Positions 32,961 through 41,302 of a stretch of DNA of 64,000 nucleotides are shown here, in pieces (position 1 is the first letter of the stretch; each line of letters begins with the position of its first letter). The translations under genes were made by a program, and so were the position numbers. The notes under the pieces are model-generated. The model worked only from the letters and a program-made list of their open reading frames with translations, was not told the DNA's origin and did no database searches. This stretch comes from Bradyrhizobium paxllaeri (GTDB lineage Bacteria > Pseudomonadota > Alphaproteobacteria > Rhizobiales > Xanthobacteraceae). The stretch is from NCBI RefSeq assembly GCF_001693515.2, contig NZ_CP042968.1, forward strand, positions 3,782,001 to 3,846,000, read 5' to 3'.

Positions 32961-33332
32961 ATGCCCATCACCATCTACGGCATCAAGAACTGCGACACCA
33001 TGAAGAAGGCGCGCGCCTGGCTCGACGATCAGGGCGTGGCTTACGACTTTCACGACTACAAGCTTGCCGGCATCGCCAAGGACAAGCTCAAGCAATGGTC
33101 CGACGACATCGGCTGGGAAACGCTGCTCAACCGCGCCGGCACGACGTTCAAGAAGCTGCCGGAGAGCGACAAGGAAGGCCTGAACGAGCGCAAGGCGCTG
33201 GCGCTGATGCTGGCGCAGCCTTCGATGATCAAGCGTCCGGTGCTTGATCTCGGCGGCAAATTGCTGGTCGGGTTCAAGCCGGATATCTACGCCAAGGAAG
33301 TGGCGGCGAAGTCGCGCGGACGGAAGGCCTAA
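32961..33332 (+). CDS. ArsC/Spx-family protein, YffB-like
   Basis: The protein has 123 residues. The thioredoxin-like ArsC fold starts ITIYGIKNCDTMKKARAWLD with a single Cys followed by DTMKKA, the mark of the YffB branch rather than true arsenate reductases (CGTSR). NRAGTTFKKLPE and PSMIKRPVLDLGGKLLVGFK complete the family pattern. Its function is unclear; glutathione-dependent reduction has been suggested for the family. It ends in a 4-base overlap with the convergent PAS gene. Confidence 0.83.
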   Translation: MPITIYGIKNCDTMKKARAWLDDQGVAYDFHDYKLAGIAKDKLKQWSDDIGWETLLNRAGTTFKKLPESDKEGLNERKALALMLAQPSMIKRPVLDLGGKLLVGFKPDIYAKEVAAKSRGRKA

Positions 33333-33931
33333 TCGAATTCGAGCACGTCGCCGGACGGAATACGGCCGGGCGCGCGATGAAAGAGATCGCGGTCGATGAT
33401 GGTGCGCAGCGTCGGCACCGGCAGCTTGTCATTTCCGCGAATGAGGTTCTTGATCTCGAAGCCACCGTCTTCGCTGATGGTCTTCAGCGAAGCAATGATA
33501 TGGGTGACGTTATCCTTGTCGGCGAATGGCAGCAGCAGCCGCTCATAGGCGACGACACGCCCGTAGATATCGTTCATGTCAGCGATGGTGTAGGCCGGAA
33601 GGCGGCGGGCGATGCATTTATAATAAACCGGCATCACGATCGGAGCGAGCCTTGCGCCGAGATACTCGTCGAGATAGCGCCCCTTGCCGGTATTTCCATA
33701 GGCCGTCGACATCCGCGTGCCGTCGCTCTGGATGGTCAGGCGCGGCGGCTGTACCTGGGCATCTACGGTATAGAATACCAAGTCCGGAAGTTCGTCCTCG
33801 ATGCGCGCGGGCTGGTATTCAGACATCCGCGGGATCGACTGGTTGCGGGCGTATAGTCGCAGCCAGGTGTTGAGCAGGTCGCGCTGTTTGATCGATTTGA
33901 CGACAGACGGTTGGGCGCTCTCAAATTCCAA
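33329..33931 (-). CDS. PAS_5-type single-domain protein
   Basis: This 200-residue protein belongs to the alphaproteobacterial PAS_5 group, with PRMSEYQPARIEDELPDLVF, then GKGRYLDEYLGARLAPIVMP and a YYKCIARRLPAYTIADMND block before VAYERLLLPFADK. No output domain is attached. Such proteins are thought to be sensory or adaptor modules, but the ligand and partner are unknown. It reads away from the Liv operon, with a 374-base gap between them. Confidence 0.78.
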   Translation of the reverse strand: MEFESAQPSVVKSIKQRDLLNTWLRLYARNQSIPRMSEYQPARIEDELPDLVFYTVDAQVQPPRLTIQSDGTRMSTAYGNTGKGRYLDEYLGARLAPIVMPVYYKCIARRLPAYTIADMNDIYGRVVAYERLLLPFADKDNVTHIIASLKTISEDGGFEIKNLIRGNDKLPVPTLRTIIDRDLFHRAPGRIPSGDVLEFD

Positions 33932-34305
33932 GGCGGCAATTCCTTGCTGTCTAAATCGCGGGATAATGCAATTGCGGCGGAAATATTCTGTGAAAGCGGC
34001 TGATTGCAGCAGAACACCGTTAATGATGGCTTGCCGGGACGAAGATTACGCTTGAACGCCGGTGGCGCGGCGGGCCGAGCTCGGCGGGCGGCGCATTCGA
34101 CTTATGGCGCATCCGGAACCAGGCCTCCGGGCTTTTCCACGTGACAGCTTTCCACCTTGCCTAATCCATCGCGTTGACGGCATATTCCGCCCGGAGGCGG
34201 CGGGCTCGGTACGTTTTCCAAGGACGTCCAGGAGTGCCCGCCCGAACAGGGAAAAAATGGCCGCGCGCGAGCGACCTCGCAGAGACGGTGCATGGGGGAA
34301 TTTGT
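33932..34305. other. 374-base gap upstream of the Liv operon
   Basis: No open frame with recognisable protein features was found on either strand. A small GC hairpin CCGCC-CGGA-GGCGG lies at 34187-34200, and a TTGACG hexamer at 34174-34179 lacks a convincing -10 partner. The operon promoter must lie here, but I cannot place it. Confidence 0.5.
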
Positions 34306-35061
34306 TTGGCTGATGAGTTTATTCTCGAAACCCACGGATTGACCAAGGAATTCGCGGGTTTCTTCGCCGTTCGCGATGTGGCCCTCAAGGTGCGCCGCGG
34401 CAGCATTCATGCGCTGATCGGGCCGAATGGCGCCGGCAAGACGACGTGCTTCAACCTGCTGACCAAGTTCTTGAAGCCGTCGGCAGGCCAGATCCTGTAC
34501 AAGGGACAGGACATCACCGCGATGGCGCCCGCCGACGTGGCTCGCCTCGGGCTGGTGCGGTCGTTCCAGATTTCAGCCGTGTTCCCGCATCTGACGGCGC
34601 TGGAGAATGTCCGCGTCGCGCTCCAGCGCCAGCATGGATCTTCGTTCGATTTCTGGCGGTCCAAGAGCGTGCTGGATCGCTTCAACGGCCGGGCGATCGA
34701 GCTCCTGAACGACGTCGGCTTGAGCGAGTTCGCCAATACGCCGGCGGTCGAGATGCCCTATGGACGCAAGCGTGCGCTCGAGATCGCGACGACGCTGGCG
34801 CTCGATCCGGAAATGATGCTGCTCGACGAGCCGATGGCCGGCATGGGCCACGAAGACATCGACAAGATCGCCGCGCTGATCAAGCGCATCTCGGCAAGGC
34901 ACACCATCCTGATGGTCGAACACAATCTCTCCGTGGTGGCGAATTTGTCCGACATCATCACGGTGCTGACGCGCGGACAGGTGCTGGCGCAAGGCAATTA
35001 CGCCGAGCTCTCAAGGGACGAGCGGGTCAAGGAAGCCTATCTGGGAGCCGGTCATGCCTGA
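34306..35061 (+). CDS. livG: Branched-chain amino acid-type ABC transporter ATPase, LivG-like
   Basis: The protein has 251 residues from TTG 34306, chosen because GGGGGA lies 5-6 bases before it and the sequence begins ADEFILETHGLTKEFAGFFA. GTG 34288 is an alternative. Walker A is GPNGAGKTT, the Q-loop FQISAVFPHLTALENV, the signature region PYGRKRALEIATTLALDPEM, Walker B LLDEPMAGM and the H-loop ILMVEHNLSV. It energises uptake with the LivF partner, whose start overlaps its end by 8 bases. The gene order is ATPase, ATPase, binding protein, permease, permease. Confidence 0.88.
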   Translation: MADEFILETHGLTKEFAGFFAVRDVALKVRRGSIHALIGPNGAGKTTCFNLLTKFLKPSAGQILYKGQDITAMAPADVARLGLVRSFQISAVFPHLTALENVRVALQRQHGSSFDFWRSKSVLDRFNGRAIELLNDVGLSEFANTPAVEMPYGRKRALEIATTLALDPEMMLLDEPMAGMGHEDIDKIAALIKRISARHTILMVEHNLSVVANLSDIITVLTRGQVLAQGNYAELSRDERVKEAYLGAGHA

Positions 35062-35797
35062 TTTGAAAATGGCCGAAGCCGCCGCCAAGCCGGCAGGCGC
35101 CGAGGTGCTTTCCGTCTCCGACCTGCAGGCCTGGTACGGCGAATCTCACATCCTTCACGGCATCAACTTCAATGTGAAGGCCGGCGAAGTGGTCACGCTG
35201 CTCGGCCGCAACGGCGCCGGCAAGACCACGACGCTGAAGTCGGTAATGGGAATTATCGGCAAGCGTACCGGTTCGATCCGTTTCAACGGTCAGGACATCA
35301 CGCGCGCCTCGTCCGACAGGATCGCGCGACAGGGCATCGCATTCTGTCCCGAGGAGCGGGGCATTTTCGCAAGCCTTGACGTGCGCGAAAACCTGCTGCT
35401 GCCGCCCGTCGTGCGCAGCGGGGGACTGTCGCTCGACCAGATCTTCGAATTGTTTCCGAACCTGAAGGAGCGCCTCAACAGCCAGGGCACCAAGCTTTCG
35501 GGTGGCGAGCAGCAGATGCTGGCGATCGCCCGAATCCTGCGCACCGGCGCGCGCTTCCTGATGCTGGACGAGCCGACCGAAGGTCTCGCGCCCGTCATCA
35601 TCCAGCAGATCGGCCACACCATCGCGCGGCTGAAATCGGAAGGCTTCACCATCCTGCTGGTCGAGCAGAATTTCCGCTTCGCCTCCACGGTGGCCGACCG
35701 CTACTACATTGTCGAACATGGCAAGGTCATCGACGGTTTTGCCAATTCGGAGCTGTCGGCCAATATGGACAAGCTCCACACCTATCTCGGCGTTTAA
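35054..35797 (+). CDS. livF: Branched-chain amino acid-type ABC transporter ATPase, LivF-like
   Basis: The protein has 247 residues with Walker A GRNGAGKTTT, CPEERGIFASLDVRENLLLP in the Q-loop region, signature KLSGGEQQMLAIARIL, Walker B FLMLDEPTEGLAP and H-loop FTILLVEQNFRFA. EERGIFASLDVRENL is characteristic of LivF. It overlaps LivG by 8 bases, indicating coupled translation. The binding protein gene follows after 38 bases. Confidence 0.9.
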   Translation: MPDLKMAEAAAKPAGAEVLSVSDLQAWYGESHILHGINFNVKAGEVVTLLGRNGAGKTTTLKSVMGIIGKRTGSIRFNGQDITRASSDRIARQGIAFCPEERGIFASLDVRENLLLPPVVRSGGLSLDQIFELFPNLKERLNSQGTKLSGGEQQMLAIARILRTGARFLMLDEPTEGLAPVIIQQIGHTIARLKSEGFTILLVEQNFRFASTVADRYYIVEHGKVIDGFANSELSANMDKLHTYLGV

Positions 35798-35835
35798 TCG
35801 GTACTGTGACTGCACTCTGGATTTATGGAGATACT

Positions 35836-37056
35836 ATGAAACATCGGATTTCAGCTCTCTTCCTCGGCACCGCGCTTGCGCTTGCCGCGGGCAGTGGCGC
35901 CATGGCGCAGGACAAGACCGTCAAGATCGGCGTGCTTACCGACAATTCCGGACTTTACTCCGACCTCGGCGGCGCGGGCTCGACGCTCGCCGCCCAGATG
36001 GCGATGGAAGATTCCGGCCTCGCGGCCAAGGGTTGGAAGATCGACGTCGTCTCCGCCGACCACCAGAACAAGCCCGACATCGCCACCACCATCGCGCGGC
36101 AATGGATCGACGTCGAGAAGGTCGACATCTTCATGGATGTGCTGAACTCCGGCGTTGCGCTGGCGGTCAACAATCTGGTGAAGGAAAAGAACGCCATCAT
36201 GATCAATACCGGCGCGGCGACGTCGGATCTGACCAATGCCCAGTGCTCGCCGAACACGATCCACTGGGTCTACGACACCTACATGCTCGCCAACTCCACC
36301 GGCCAGGCGCTGGTGAAGGCCGGCGGCGACACCTGGTACTTCCTGACCGCGGATTATGCGTTCGGTCACGCGCTGGAGCGCGATACCACGGCGGTCGTCG
36401 TGAAGTCGGGCGGCAAGGTCATCGGCGGCGTCAAGCATCCGCTGAATTCGTCGGACTTCTCGTCCTTCCTGCTGCAGGCGCAGGCGTCCAAGGCCAAGAT
36501 CATCGGCATGGCCAATGCCGGCGGCGATACCACGAACACGATCAAGCAGGCAGCGGAATTCGGCATCGTTGCCGGTGGCCAGAAGCTTGCCGGTCTGCTG
36601 CTGTTCATCACCGACGTGCATTCGCTTGGTCTCAAGGTGGCGCAGGGCCTGAACTTCACGGAAACCTTCTACTGGGATCTGAACGACGGCACCCGCGCGT
36701 TTTCGAAGCGCTTCTCGGAGCGCATGAAGAACAAGGCGATGCCTTCAATGGTGCAGGCCGGCGTCTATTCGGGCCTGATCCACTATTTCAAGACGCTCGA
36801 TGCGATGGGCGGCAATCCGCATGACGGCACGAAGGTCGTTGCCAAGATGAAGGAATTGCCGACGGATGACGCGCTGTTCGGCAAGGGCACGATCCGCGCT
36901 GACGGCCGCAAGATTCACCCGGCCTATCTGTTCGAGGTCAAGAAGCCTGCGGAATCCAAGGGGCCGTGGGACTATTACAAGCTGATCGGCACCACCCCGG
37001 GCGAACAGGCCTTCCGGCCGCTTTCGGAAAGCGCCTGTCCGCTGGTGAAGAAGTAA
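35836..37056 (+). CDS. livK: Liv-type ABC transporter substrate-binding protein
   Basis: The protein has 406 residues from the ATG at 35836, which has GGAG 6-9 bases upstream. The signal peptide is MKHRISALFLGTALALAAGS then GAMA-Q. The mature type 1 periplasmic fold begins DKTVKIGVLTDNSGLYSDLG and includes DVVSADHQNKPDIATTIARQ and ADYAFGHALERDTTAVV. The ligand could be an amino acid or another small acid or amide; this branch is not tightly tied to leucine. A close paralogue is encoded at 52,549-53,775. Confidence 0.87.
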   Translation: MKHRISALFLGTALALAAGSGAMAQDKTVKIGVLTDNSGLYSDLGGAGSTLAAQMAMEDSGLAAKGWKIDVVSADHQNKPDIATTIARQWIDVEKVDIFMDVLNSGVALAVNNLVKEKNAIMINTGAATSDLTNAQCSPNTIHWVYDTYMLANSTGQALVKAGGDTWYFLTADYAFGHALERDTTAVVVKSGGKVIGGVKHPLNSSDFSSFLLQAQASKAKIIGMANAGGDTTNTIKQAAEFGIVAGGQKLAGLLLFITDVHSLGLKVAQGLNFTETFYWDLNDGTRAFSKRFSERMKNKAMPSMVQAGVYSGLIHYFKTLDAMGGNPHDGTKVVAKMKELPTDDALFGKGTIRADGRKIHPAYLFEVKKPAESKGPWDYYKLIGTTPGEQAFRPLSESACPLVKK

Positions 37057-37063
37057 CAACAAC

Positions 37064-37095
37064 GGCCCGTCGGCATCGCGGCGGCGGGCCACTTT
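37064..37095 (+). terminator. Partial terminator between binding protein and permease genes
   Basis: GGCCCGTC (37064-37071) pairs with GGCGGGCC (37083-37090) with one G-T pair, followed by ACTTTTCGCTT. It lies 8 bases after the binding-protein stop. Such a hairpin would lower permease expression relative to the binding protein, a common feature of ABC operons. Confidence 0.5.
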
Positions 37096-37126
37096 TCGCT
37101 TAACAACGAGATCGAGTGCCAAACCG

Positions 37127-38047
37127 ATGCAAGCTCTCTACGCCCAGCTCCTGGTGGGACTGATCAACGGATCGTTCTACGCGCTGCTCAGTCTCGGGCT
37201 GGCCGTGATCTTCGGCATGCTCAACATCATCAACTTCGCCCACGGCGCGCTCTACATGATGGGCGCGTTCACGGCGTATTTTCTGCTGCATCTCACGGGA
37301 ATGGGATACTGGTGGGCGCTGATCATCGCGCCGATCGCCGTCGGCATTTTCGGCATGATCCTGGAACGGACCATGCTGCAATGGCTGACCGGGCTCGATC
37401 ATCTCTACGGCCTGTTGCTGACCTTCGGCATCGCGCTGATCGTGCAGGGCGTGTTCCAGAACTATTTCGGCTCGTCGGGTCTGCCTTACGCCATCCCGGA
37501 CTATCCGCAGATCGGCGATTGCTCGCCGAACGCCCCGCAGGACGCAATCTGCAGGCGCGGCCTGCAGGGTGGCATCAATCTCGGCTTCATGTTCCTGCCG
37601 GTCTACCGCGGCTGGGTGGTGATCTTCTCGCTGGTGGTCTGCTTGGCGACCTGGTTCCTGATCGAGAAGACGCGGCTCGGCGCTTACCTGCGCGCCGCGA
37701 CCGAAAATCCGACCCTGGTCCGCGCCTTCGGCATCAATGTGCCGCGCATGATCACGCTGACCTACGGCCTCGGCGTCGGGCTTGCCGCGCTCGCCGGCGT
37801 GCTGTCGGCGCCGATCAATCAGGTCCGCCCGCTGATGGGCGCGGACCTGATCATCGTCGTGTTCGCGGTGGTGGTGATCGGCGGCATGGGATCGATCATG
37901 GGATCGATCATCACCGGCTTCGCGCTCGGCGTGATCGAGGGGCTTACGAAGTATTTTTATCCCGAGGCTTCCAACACCGTGGTGTTCGTCCTGATGGTGC
38001 TGGTGTTGCTGGTGAAGCCAACGGGACTGACGGGACGGGCGGCCTGA
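37127..38047 (+). CDS. livH: Branched-chain amino acid-type ABC permease, LivH-like
   Basis: This 306-residue protein has about eight membrane helices. QLLVGLINGSFYALLSLGLA and IFGMLNIINFAHGALYMMGA are the LivH hallmarks. RAATENPTLVRAFGINVPRM is the cytoplasmic coupling loop, and VIGGMGSIMGSIITGFALGV is near the end. It forms the membrane channel together with LivM, whose start is one base after its stop. Confidence 0.9.
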   Translation: MQALYAQLLVGLINGSFYALLSLGLAVIFGMLNIINFAHGALYMMGAFTAYFLLHLTGMGYWWALIIAPIAVGIFGMILERTMLQWLTGLDHLYGLLLTFGIALIVQGVFQNYFGSSGLPYAIPDYPQIGDCSPNAPQDAICRRGLQGGINLGFMFLPVYRGWVVIFSLVVCLATWFLIEKTRLGAYLRAATENPTLVRAFGINVPRMITLTYGLGVGLAALAGVLSAPINQVRPLMGADLIIVVFAVVVIGGMGSIMGSIITGFALGVIEGLTKYFYPEASNTVVFVLMVLVLLVKPTGLTGRAA

Positions 38048-38048
38048 C

Positions 38049-39017
38049 ATGAGCGCATTGACTGACGACACACTGCCGGTAACCCCGCGCGCGATACGCG
38101 ACGAGATGATCGTGTTCGCCTTGATGGCGGTGCTGCTGGGACTCGTACCCCTGACGGGCATCTATCCGTTCTTCGTGATGCAAGCGCTGTGTTTTGCGCT
38201 GCTTGCCTGCGCCTTCAACCTCTTGATCGGCTATGGCGGCCTGTTGTCGTTCGGCCACGCCATGTTCCTGGGCACTGCAGGCTACTGCTCGGCGCATGCG
38301 CTCAAGGTCTGGGGTGTAACGCCGGAGGTCGGAATTCTGGTCGGCGTCGCCGGCGCTGCGGCGCTCTCCGTCGTCACCGGCTTCATCTCGATTCGCCGGC
38401 AGGGCATCTATTTTTCGATGATCACGCTGGCGCTCTCGCAGCTCCTGTATTTCATCTATCTGCAGGCGCCGTTCACCCATGGTGAGGACGGCATCCAGGG
38501 CATTCCGCAAGGCTATCTGTTCGGAGTATTCAATCTTTCGCAGCCGACGGTGCTTTATTACGTCGTATTGGCGGGCTTCCTTGCCGGCTTCCTGCTGATC
38601 TTCCGCACCATCAACTCGCCGTTCGGCGAGGTCTTGAAGGCGATCCGCGAGAACGAGCAGCGGGCGATTTCGCTGGGCTATAAGACCGACCAGTACAAGC
38701 TGCTCGCCTTCATTCTGTCCGGTACGCTTGCGGGCTTTGCCGGCTCGCTGAAGGTGTTCGTGGCGCAGAACGCCTCGCTCACCGACGTGCACTGGACGAT
38801 GTCGGGTGAAATCGTGCTGATGACGCTGGTCGGCGGCCTCGGAACCATCTTCGGCCCGGTCGTCGGCGCCTTCGTGATCATCGCCATGCAGCAATATCTG
38901 GCCGGGTTCGGCCAGTGGGTGACGGTGATCCAGGGGGTCATCTTCGTGGCCTGCGTGCTGACGTTCCGCCGGGGTATCATCGGCGAAATCGCTCATTTTT
39001 TCCGCCGATCCCTGTAA
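38049..39017 (+). CDS. livM: Branched-chain amino acid-type ABC permease, LivM-like
   Basis: This 322-residue permease has LLIGYGGLLSFGHAMFLGTA, ISIRRQGIYFSMITLALSQL, and the coupling loop PFGEVLKAIRENEQRAISLG, all standard for LivM. About ten membrane helices are visible. The start is one base after the LivH stop, so translation is coupled. A strong terminator-like hairpin follows at once. Confidence 0.9.
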   Translation: MSALTDDTLPVTPRAIRDEMIVFALMAVLLGLVPLTGIYPFFVMQALCFALLACAFNLLIGYGGLLSFGHAMFLGTAGYCSAHALKVWGVTPEVGILVGVAGAAALSVVTGFISIRRQGIYFSMITLALSQLLYFIYLQAPFTHGEDGIQGIPQGYLFGVFNLSQPTVLYYVVLAGFLAGFLLIFRTINSPFGEVLKAIRENEQRAISLGYKTDQYKLLAFILSGTLAGFAGSLKVFVAQNASLTDVHWTMSGEIVLMTLVGGLGTIFGPVVGAFVIIAMQQYLAGFGQWVTVIQGVIFVACVLTFRRGIIGEIAHFFRRSL

Positions 39018-39043
39018 AACGGCCGGTTTTGGCGCCGTTTTCG
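39016..39043 (+). terminator. Intrinsic terminator of the Liv operon
   Basis: AAAACGGC (39016-39023) pairs perfectly with GCCGTTTT (39034-39041) across a 10-base loop and provides a T run on the right arm. It begins inside the livM stop codon. It separates the Liv operon from the DUF47-Pit operon. Confidence 0.6.
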
Positions 39044-39111
39044 GCTTCACAAAGCGGTGGATGACCCGGTTCCCGGGTCCCGCCGTGGCGCGTTTTCCCT
39101 GCGAATGGTCT

Positions 39112-39129
39112 ATGACAGCTTCGTGACGG
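39112..39129 (-). promoter_or_regulatory. Possible Pho box upstream of the DUF47-pit operon
   Basis: On the minus strand the sequence reads CCGTCAC, GAAG, CTGTCAT: two 7-base half-sites at 11-base spacing, the second a perfect match to the PhoB half-site CTGTCAT and the first matching at 5 of 7. It lies 40-57 bases before the DUF47 start. PhoB represses the orfA-pit operon of Sinorhizobium meliloti, so control here would be consistent. Confidence 0.4.
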
Positions 39130-39168
39130 GCCGCTCCCCGCGGCCGTTCTGAACGACGGACAATACCC

Positions 39169-39813
39169 ATGCTGCGCTGGTTTCGTGCCTTTTTGCCCAA
39201 GGAGGAGCGGTTTTTTGACCTGTTTGCCCGACATGCCCAGACGGTAGTGCAGGGCGCGCTGGCGTTGCAGGACATGCTGCGCGGCGGCGAGGAGACGCCG
39301 GTATTCTGCCAGCGCGTCAACCAGTTCGAAAACGATGCCGACGGCATCACCCGCGAGGTACTGACCGCGGTTCGGCGCACCTTCATTACCCCGTTCGACC
39401 GCGGCGACATCAAGAACCTGATCACCGCAATGGACGACGCCATCGACCAGATGCAGCAGACCGCGAAGGCGGTGGTGCTGTTCGAAGTCCGGACGTTCGA
39501 ACCCCCGATGCGCGAAATAGCTACGCTGCTGGTCGAATGCGCCAACCTCGTCAGCCGCGCGCTTCCCCTGATGCAGTCGATCGGCAACAACGTCGCGATG
39601 CTGACCTCCATCACCGAGGAAATCGGAAAGCTGGAGGGCCGTATCGACGATCTCCACGACATCGGGTTGAAGGAGCTGTTTCTCAAGCACCGCGACGGCA
39701 ATTCGATGGACTTCGTGGTCGGTGCCGAGATCTACAAGCACCTCGAAAAAGTGTCCGACCGCTTCGATGACGTCGCCAACGAGATCAATTCGATCGTGAT
39801 CGAACAGGTATAG
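39169..39813 (+). CDS. DUF47/PhoU-like protein, accessory to the Pit transporter
   Basis: This 214-residue protein belongs to the DUF47 family (TIGR00153/YkaA-type, PhoU-like helical bundle). It has RAFLPKEERFFDLFARHAQT, VNQFENDADGITREVLTAVR, FITPFDRGDIKNLITAMDDA, and the C-terminal EIYKHLEKVSDRFDDVANEI with its acidic metal-binding pattern. DUF47 genes routinely precede pit genes, and the protein is thought to modulate Pit activity. It corresponds to orfA of the rhizobial orfA-pit operon. Confidence 0.87.
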   Translation: MLRWFRAFLPKEERFFDLFARHAQTVVQGALALQDMLRGGEETPVFCQRVNQFENDADGITREVLTAVRRTFITPFDRGDIKNLITAMDDAIDQMQQTAKAVVLFEVRTFEPPMREIATLLVECANLVSRALPLMQSIGNNVAMLTSITEEIGKLEGRIDDLHDIGLKELFLKHRDGNSMDFVVGAEIYKHLEKVSDRFDDVANEINSIVIEQV

Positions 39814-39828
39814 GGCAGGGCCAATTCA

Positions 39829-40833
39829 GTGGACGCCACCCTTGGTCTTCCAATTCTGATCTTCCTGATCGCGGTCGCGCTGCTGTTCGATTTCCTCAAT
39901 GGATTGCACGACGCCGCCAATTCGATCGCAACAATTGTATCGACCCGCGTGCTGCGCCCGCAATATGCGGTGATGTGGGCCGCTTTTTTCAATTTCATCG
40001 CTTTCCTGGTGTTCGGATTGCACGTTGCCAATACCATCGGCACCGGCATCATCGACGCCAGCGTCGTGGATGCCACCGTCATCTTCGCGGCGCTGGTCGG
40101 CGCCATCGTCTGGAACCTGATCACCTGGGCGCTCGGTATTCCGTCGTCGAGTTCGCACGCGCTGATCGGCGGACTGGTCGGCGCCGGCGTCGCCAAGGCA
40201 GGCATTTCCGCGGCAGTCTGGAGCGGCCTGTCCAAGGCGCTGCTGGCGATCGTGCTGTCGCCGTTGGTCGGGTTCCTGCTGGCACTGATGCTGGTCGCGA
40301 TCGTGTCCTGGCTGTCGGTGCGCTCGACGCCGTTTGCGGTCGACCGCGCCTTCCGCATCCTGCAATTCGTCTCGGCCTCGCTCTATTCGCTCGGCCATGG
40401 CGGCAACGACGCGCAAAAAACCATGGGTATCATCGCGGTGCTGTTATATTCGCAGGGGCACCTCGGGACGGATTTCTCCGTCCCGTTCTGGGTCGTGATC
40501 TCCTGCCAGGCAGCCATGGGGCTCGGCACGCTGATGGGGGGCTGGCGGATCGTCCGCACCATGGGGCTGCGGATCACCAAGCTGACGCCGATGCAGGGCT
40601 TTTGCGCGGAAACCGGCGGCGCTGCGACCCTCTTCATGGCGACCTTTCTCGGAGTTCCCGTTTCCACGACCCATACCATCACCGGCTCCATCGTCGGCGT
40701 CGGCGCGGCGCGGCGGGTCTCGGCGGTGCGCTGGAATGTGGCAAGTTCGATCGTCTACGCCTGGGTGATCACCATCCCGGCATCCGCAAGCGTGGCTGCG
40801 CTGACCTATTGGGCGGTGCTGCTGCTACGCTGA
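39829..40833 (+). CDS. pit: Low-affinity inorganic phosphate transporter, Pit family
   Basis: The protein has 334 residues from GTG 39829. The two PiT signature repeats are [20 protein letters not shown] near the N-terminus and [20 protein letters not shown] in the middle (GxNDxx with Asn and Asp). [20 protein letters not shown] and [20 protein letters not shown] are the paired re-entrant segments. It imports metal-phosphate with protons. It follows DUF47 after 15 bases and ends 9 bases inside the convergent gdx gene. Confidence 0.88.
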   Translation: MDATLGLPILIFLIAVALLFDFLNGLHDAANSIATIVSTRVLRPQYAVMWAAFFNFIAFLVFGLHVANTIGTGIIDASVVDATVIFAALVGAIVWNLITWALGIPSSSSHALIGGLVGAGVAKAGISAAVWSGLSKALLAIVLSPLVGFLLALMLVAIVSWLSVRSTPFAVDRAFRILQFVSASLYSLGHGGNDAQKTMGIIAVLLYSQGHLGTDFSVPFWVVISCQAAMGLGTLMGGWRIVRTMGLRITKLTPMQGFCAETGGAATLFMATFLGVPVSTTHTITGSIVGVGAARRVSAVRWNVASSIVYAWVITIPASASVAALTYWAVLLLR

Positions 40834-41148
40834 TCCGGTGACAAGCTTGAGCCCGATGATGCCGGCCACAATCAGCCCGATGCAGGCGAGGCGGGCGGCG
40901 GTCGCGGGCTCGCCGAACAGGAAGATGCCCAGGATTGCCGTTCCGACCGCGCCGATTCCGGTCCAGATCGCGTAGGCGGTTCCAATCGGCAGCACTTTCA
41001 GGGCAAGACCGAGCAGCAGGATGCTGCCGGCCATGCAAGCGAGCGTCAGGACCGATGGAATGAGCCGGGTGAAACCTTCGGTATATTTGAGGCCGATCGC
41101 CCAGCCTATTTCCATGAGGCCGGCGACGAACAACACGATCCAGGCCAT
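40825..41148 (-). CDS. gdx: Guanidinium exporter of the SMR family, Gdx/SugE
   Basis: The protein has 107 residues from the ATG at 41148, which has a strong AGGAGGG site. It has four membrane helices. The first carries the essential Glu in [20 protein letters not shown], matching Gdx/SugE (EVxWAVGLKYT) rather than the multidrug EmrE type. [20 protein letters not shown] and [18 protein letters not shown] follow the SugE pattern. Gdx proteins export guanidinium in exchange for protons. The guanidine-II riboswitch directly upstream independently supports the substrate. Confidence 0.9.
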   Translation of the reverse strand: MAWIVLFVAGLMEIGWAIGLKYTEGFTRLIPSVLTLACMAGSILLLGLALKVLPIGTAYAIWTGIGAVGTAILGIFLFGEPATAARLACIGLIVAGIIGLKLVTGSA

Positions 41149-41166
41149 GACAACCCTCCTGATCAG

Positions 41167-41214
41167 GCAGGGTCGTCCCCGCGGATGAGCTGTGAGTTGG
41201 AAGGTCGTCCTTCC
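41167..41214 (-). promoter_or_regulatory. Guanidine-II (mini-ykkC) riboswitch
   Basis: On the minus strand two hairpins carry the diagnostic ACGA loop: GGAAGG-ACGA-CCTTCC (41214-41199) and GCGGGG-ACGA-CCCTGC (41182-41167, one G-U pair), joined by a 16-base linker. The second hairpin ends about 7 bases before the ribosome site of the gdx gene. This is the standard architecture of guanidine-II riboswitches, which turn on guanidinium exporters by freeing the ribosome site. Confidence 0.9.
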
Positions 41215-41302
41215 CAAGCCGATATGGGACTGGAGAGCGACCCCTGCAACCACCAAATGAGGCTTGATTAGCCCCCCTTTCCCTGCCAAACGCTCGAGCC
41301 TC

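Noticed and set aside
35709..36824. Long Arg-rich frame overlapping the Liv binding protein
   Set aside because: It is a frame-shifted shadow of livF/livK, as shown by the intact binding protein in the other frame.
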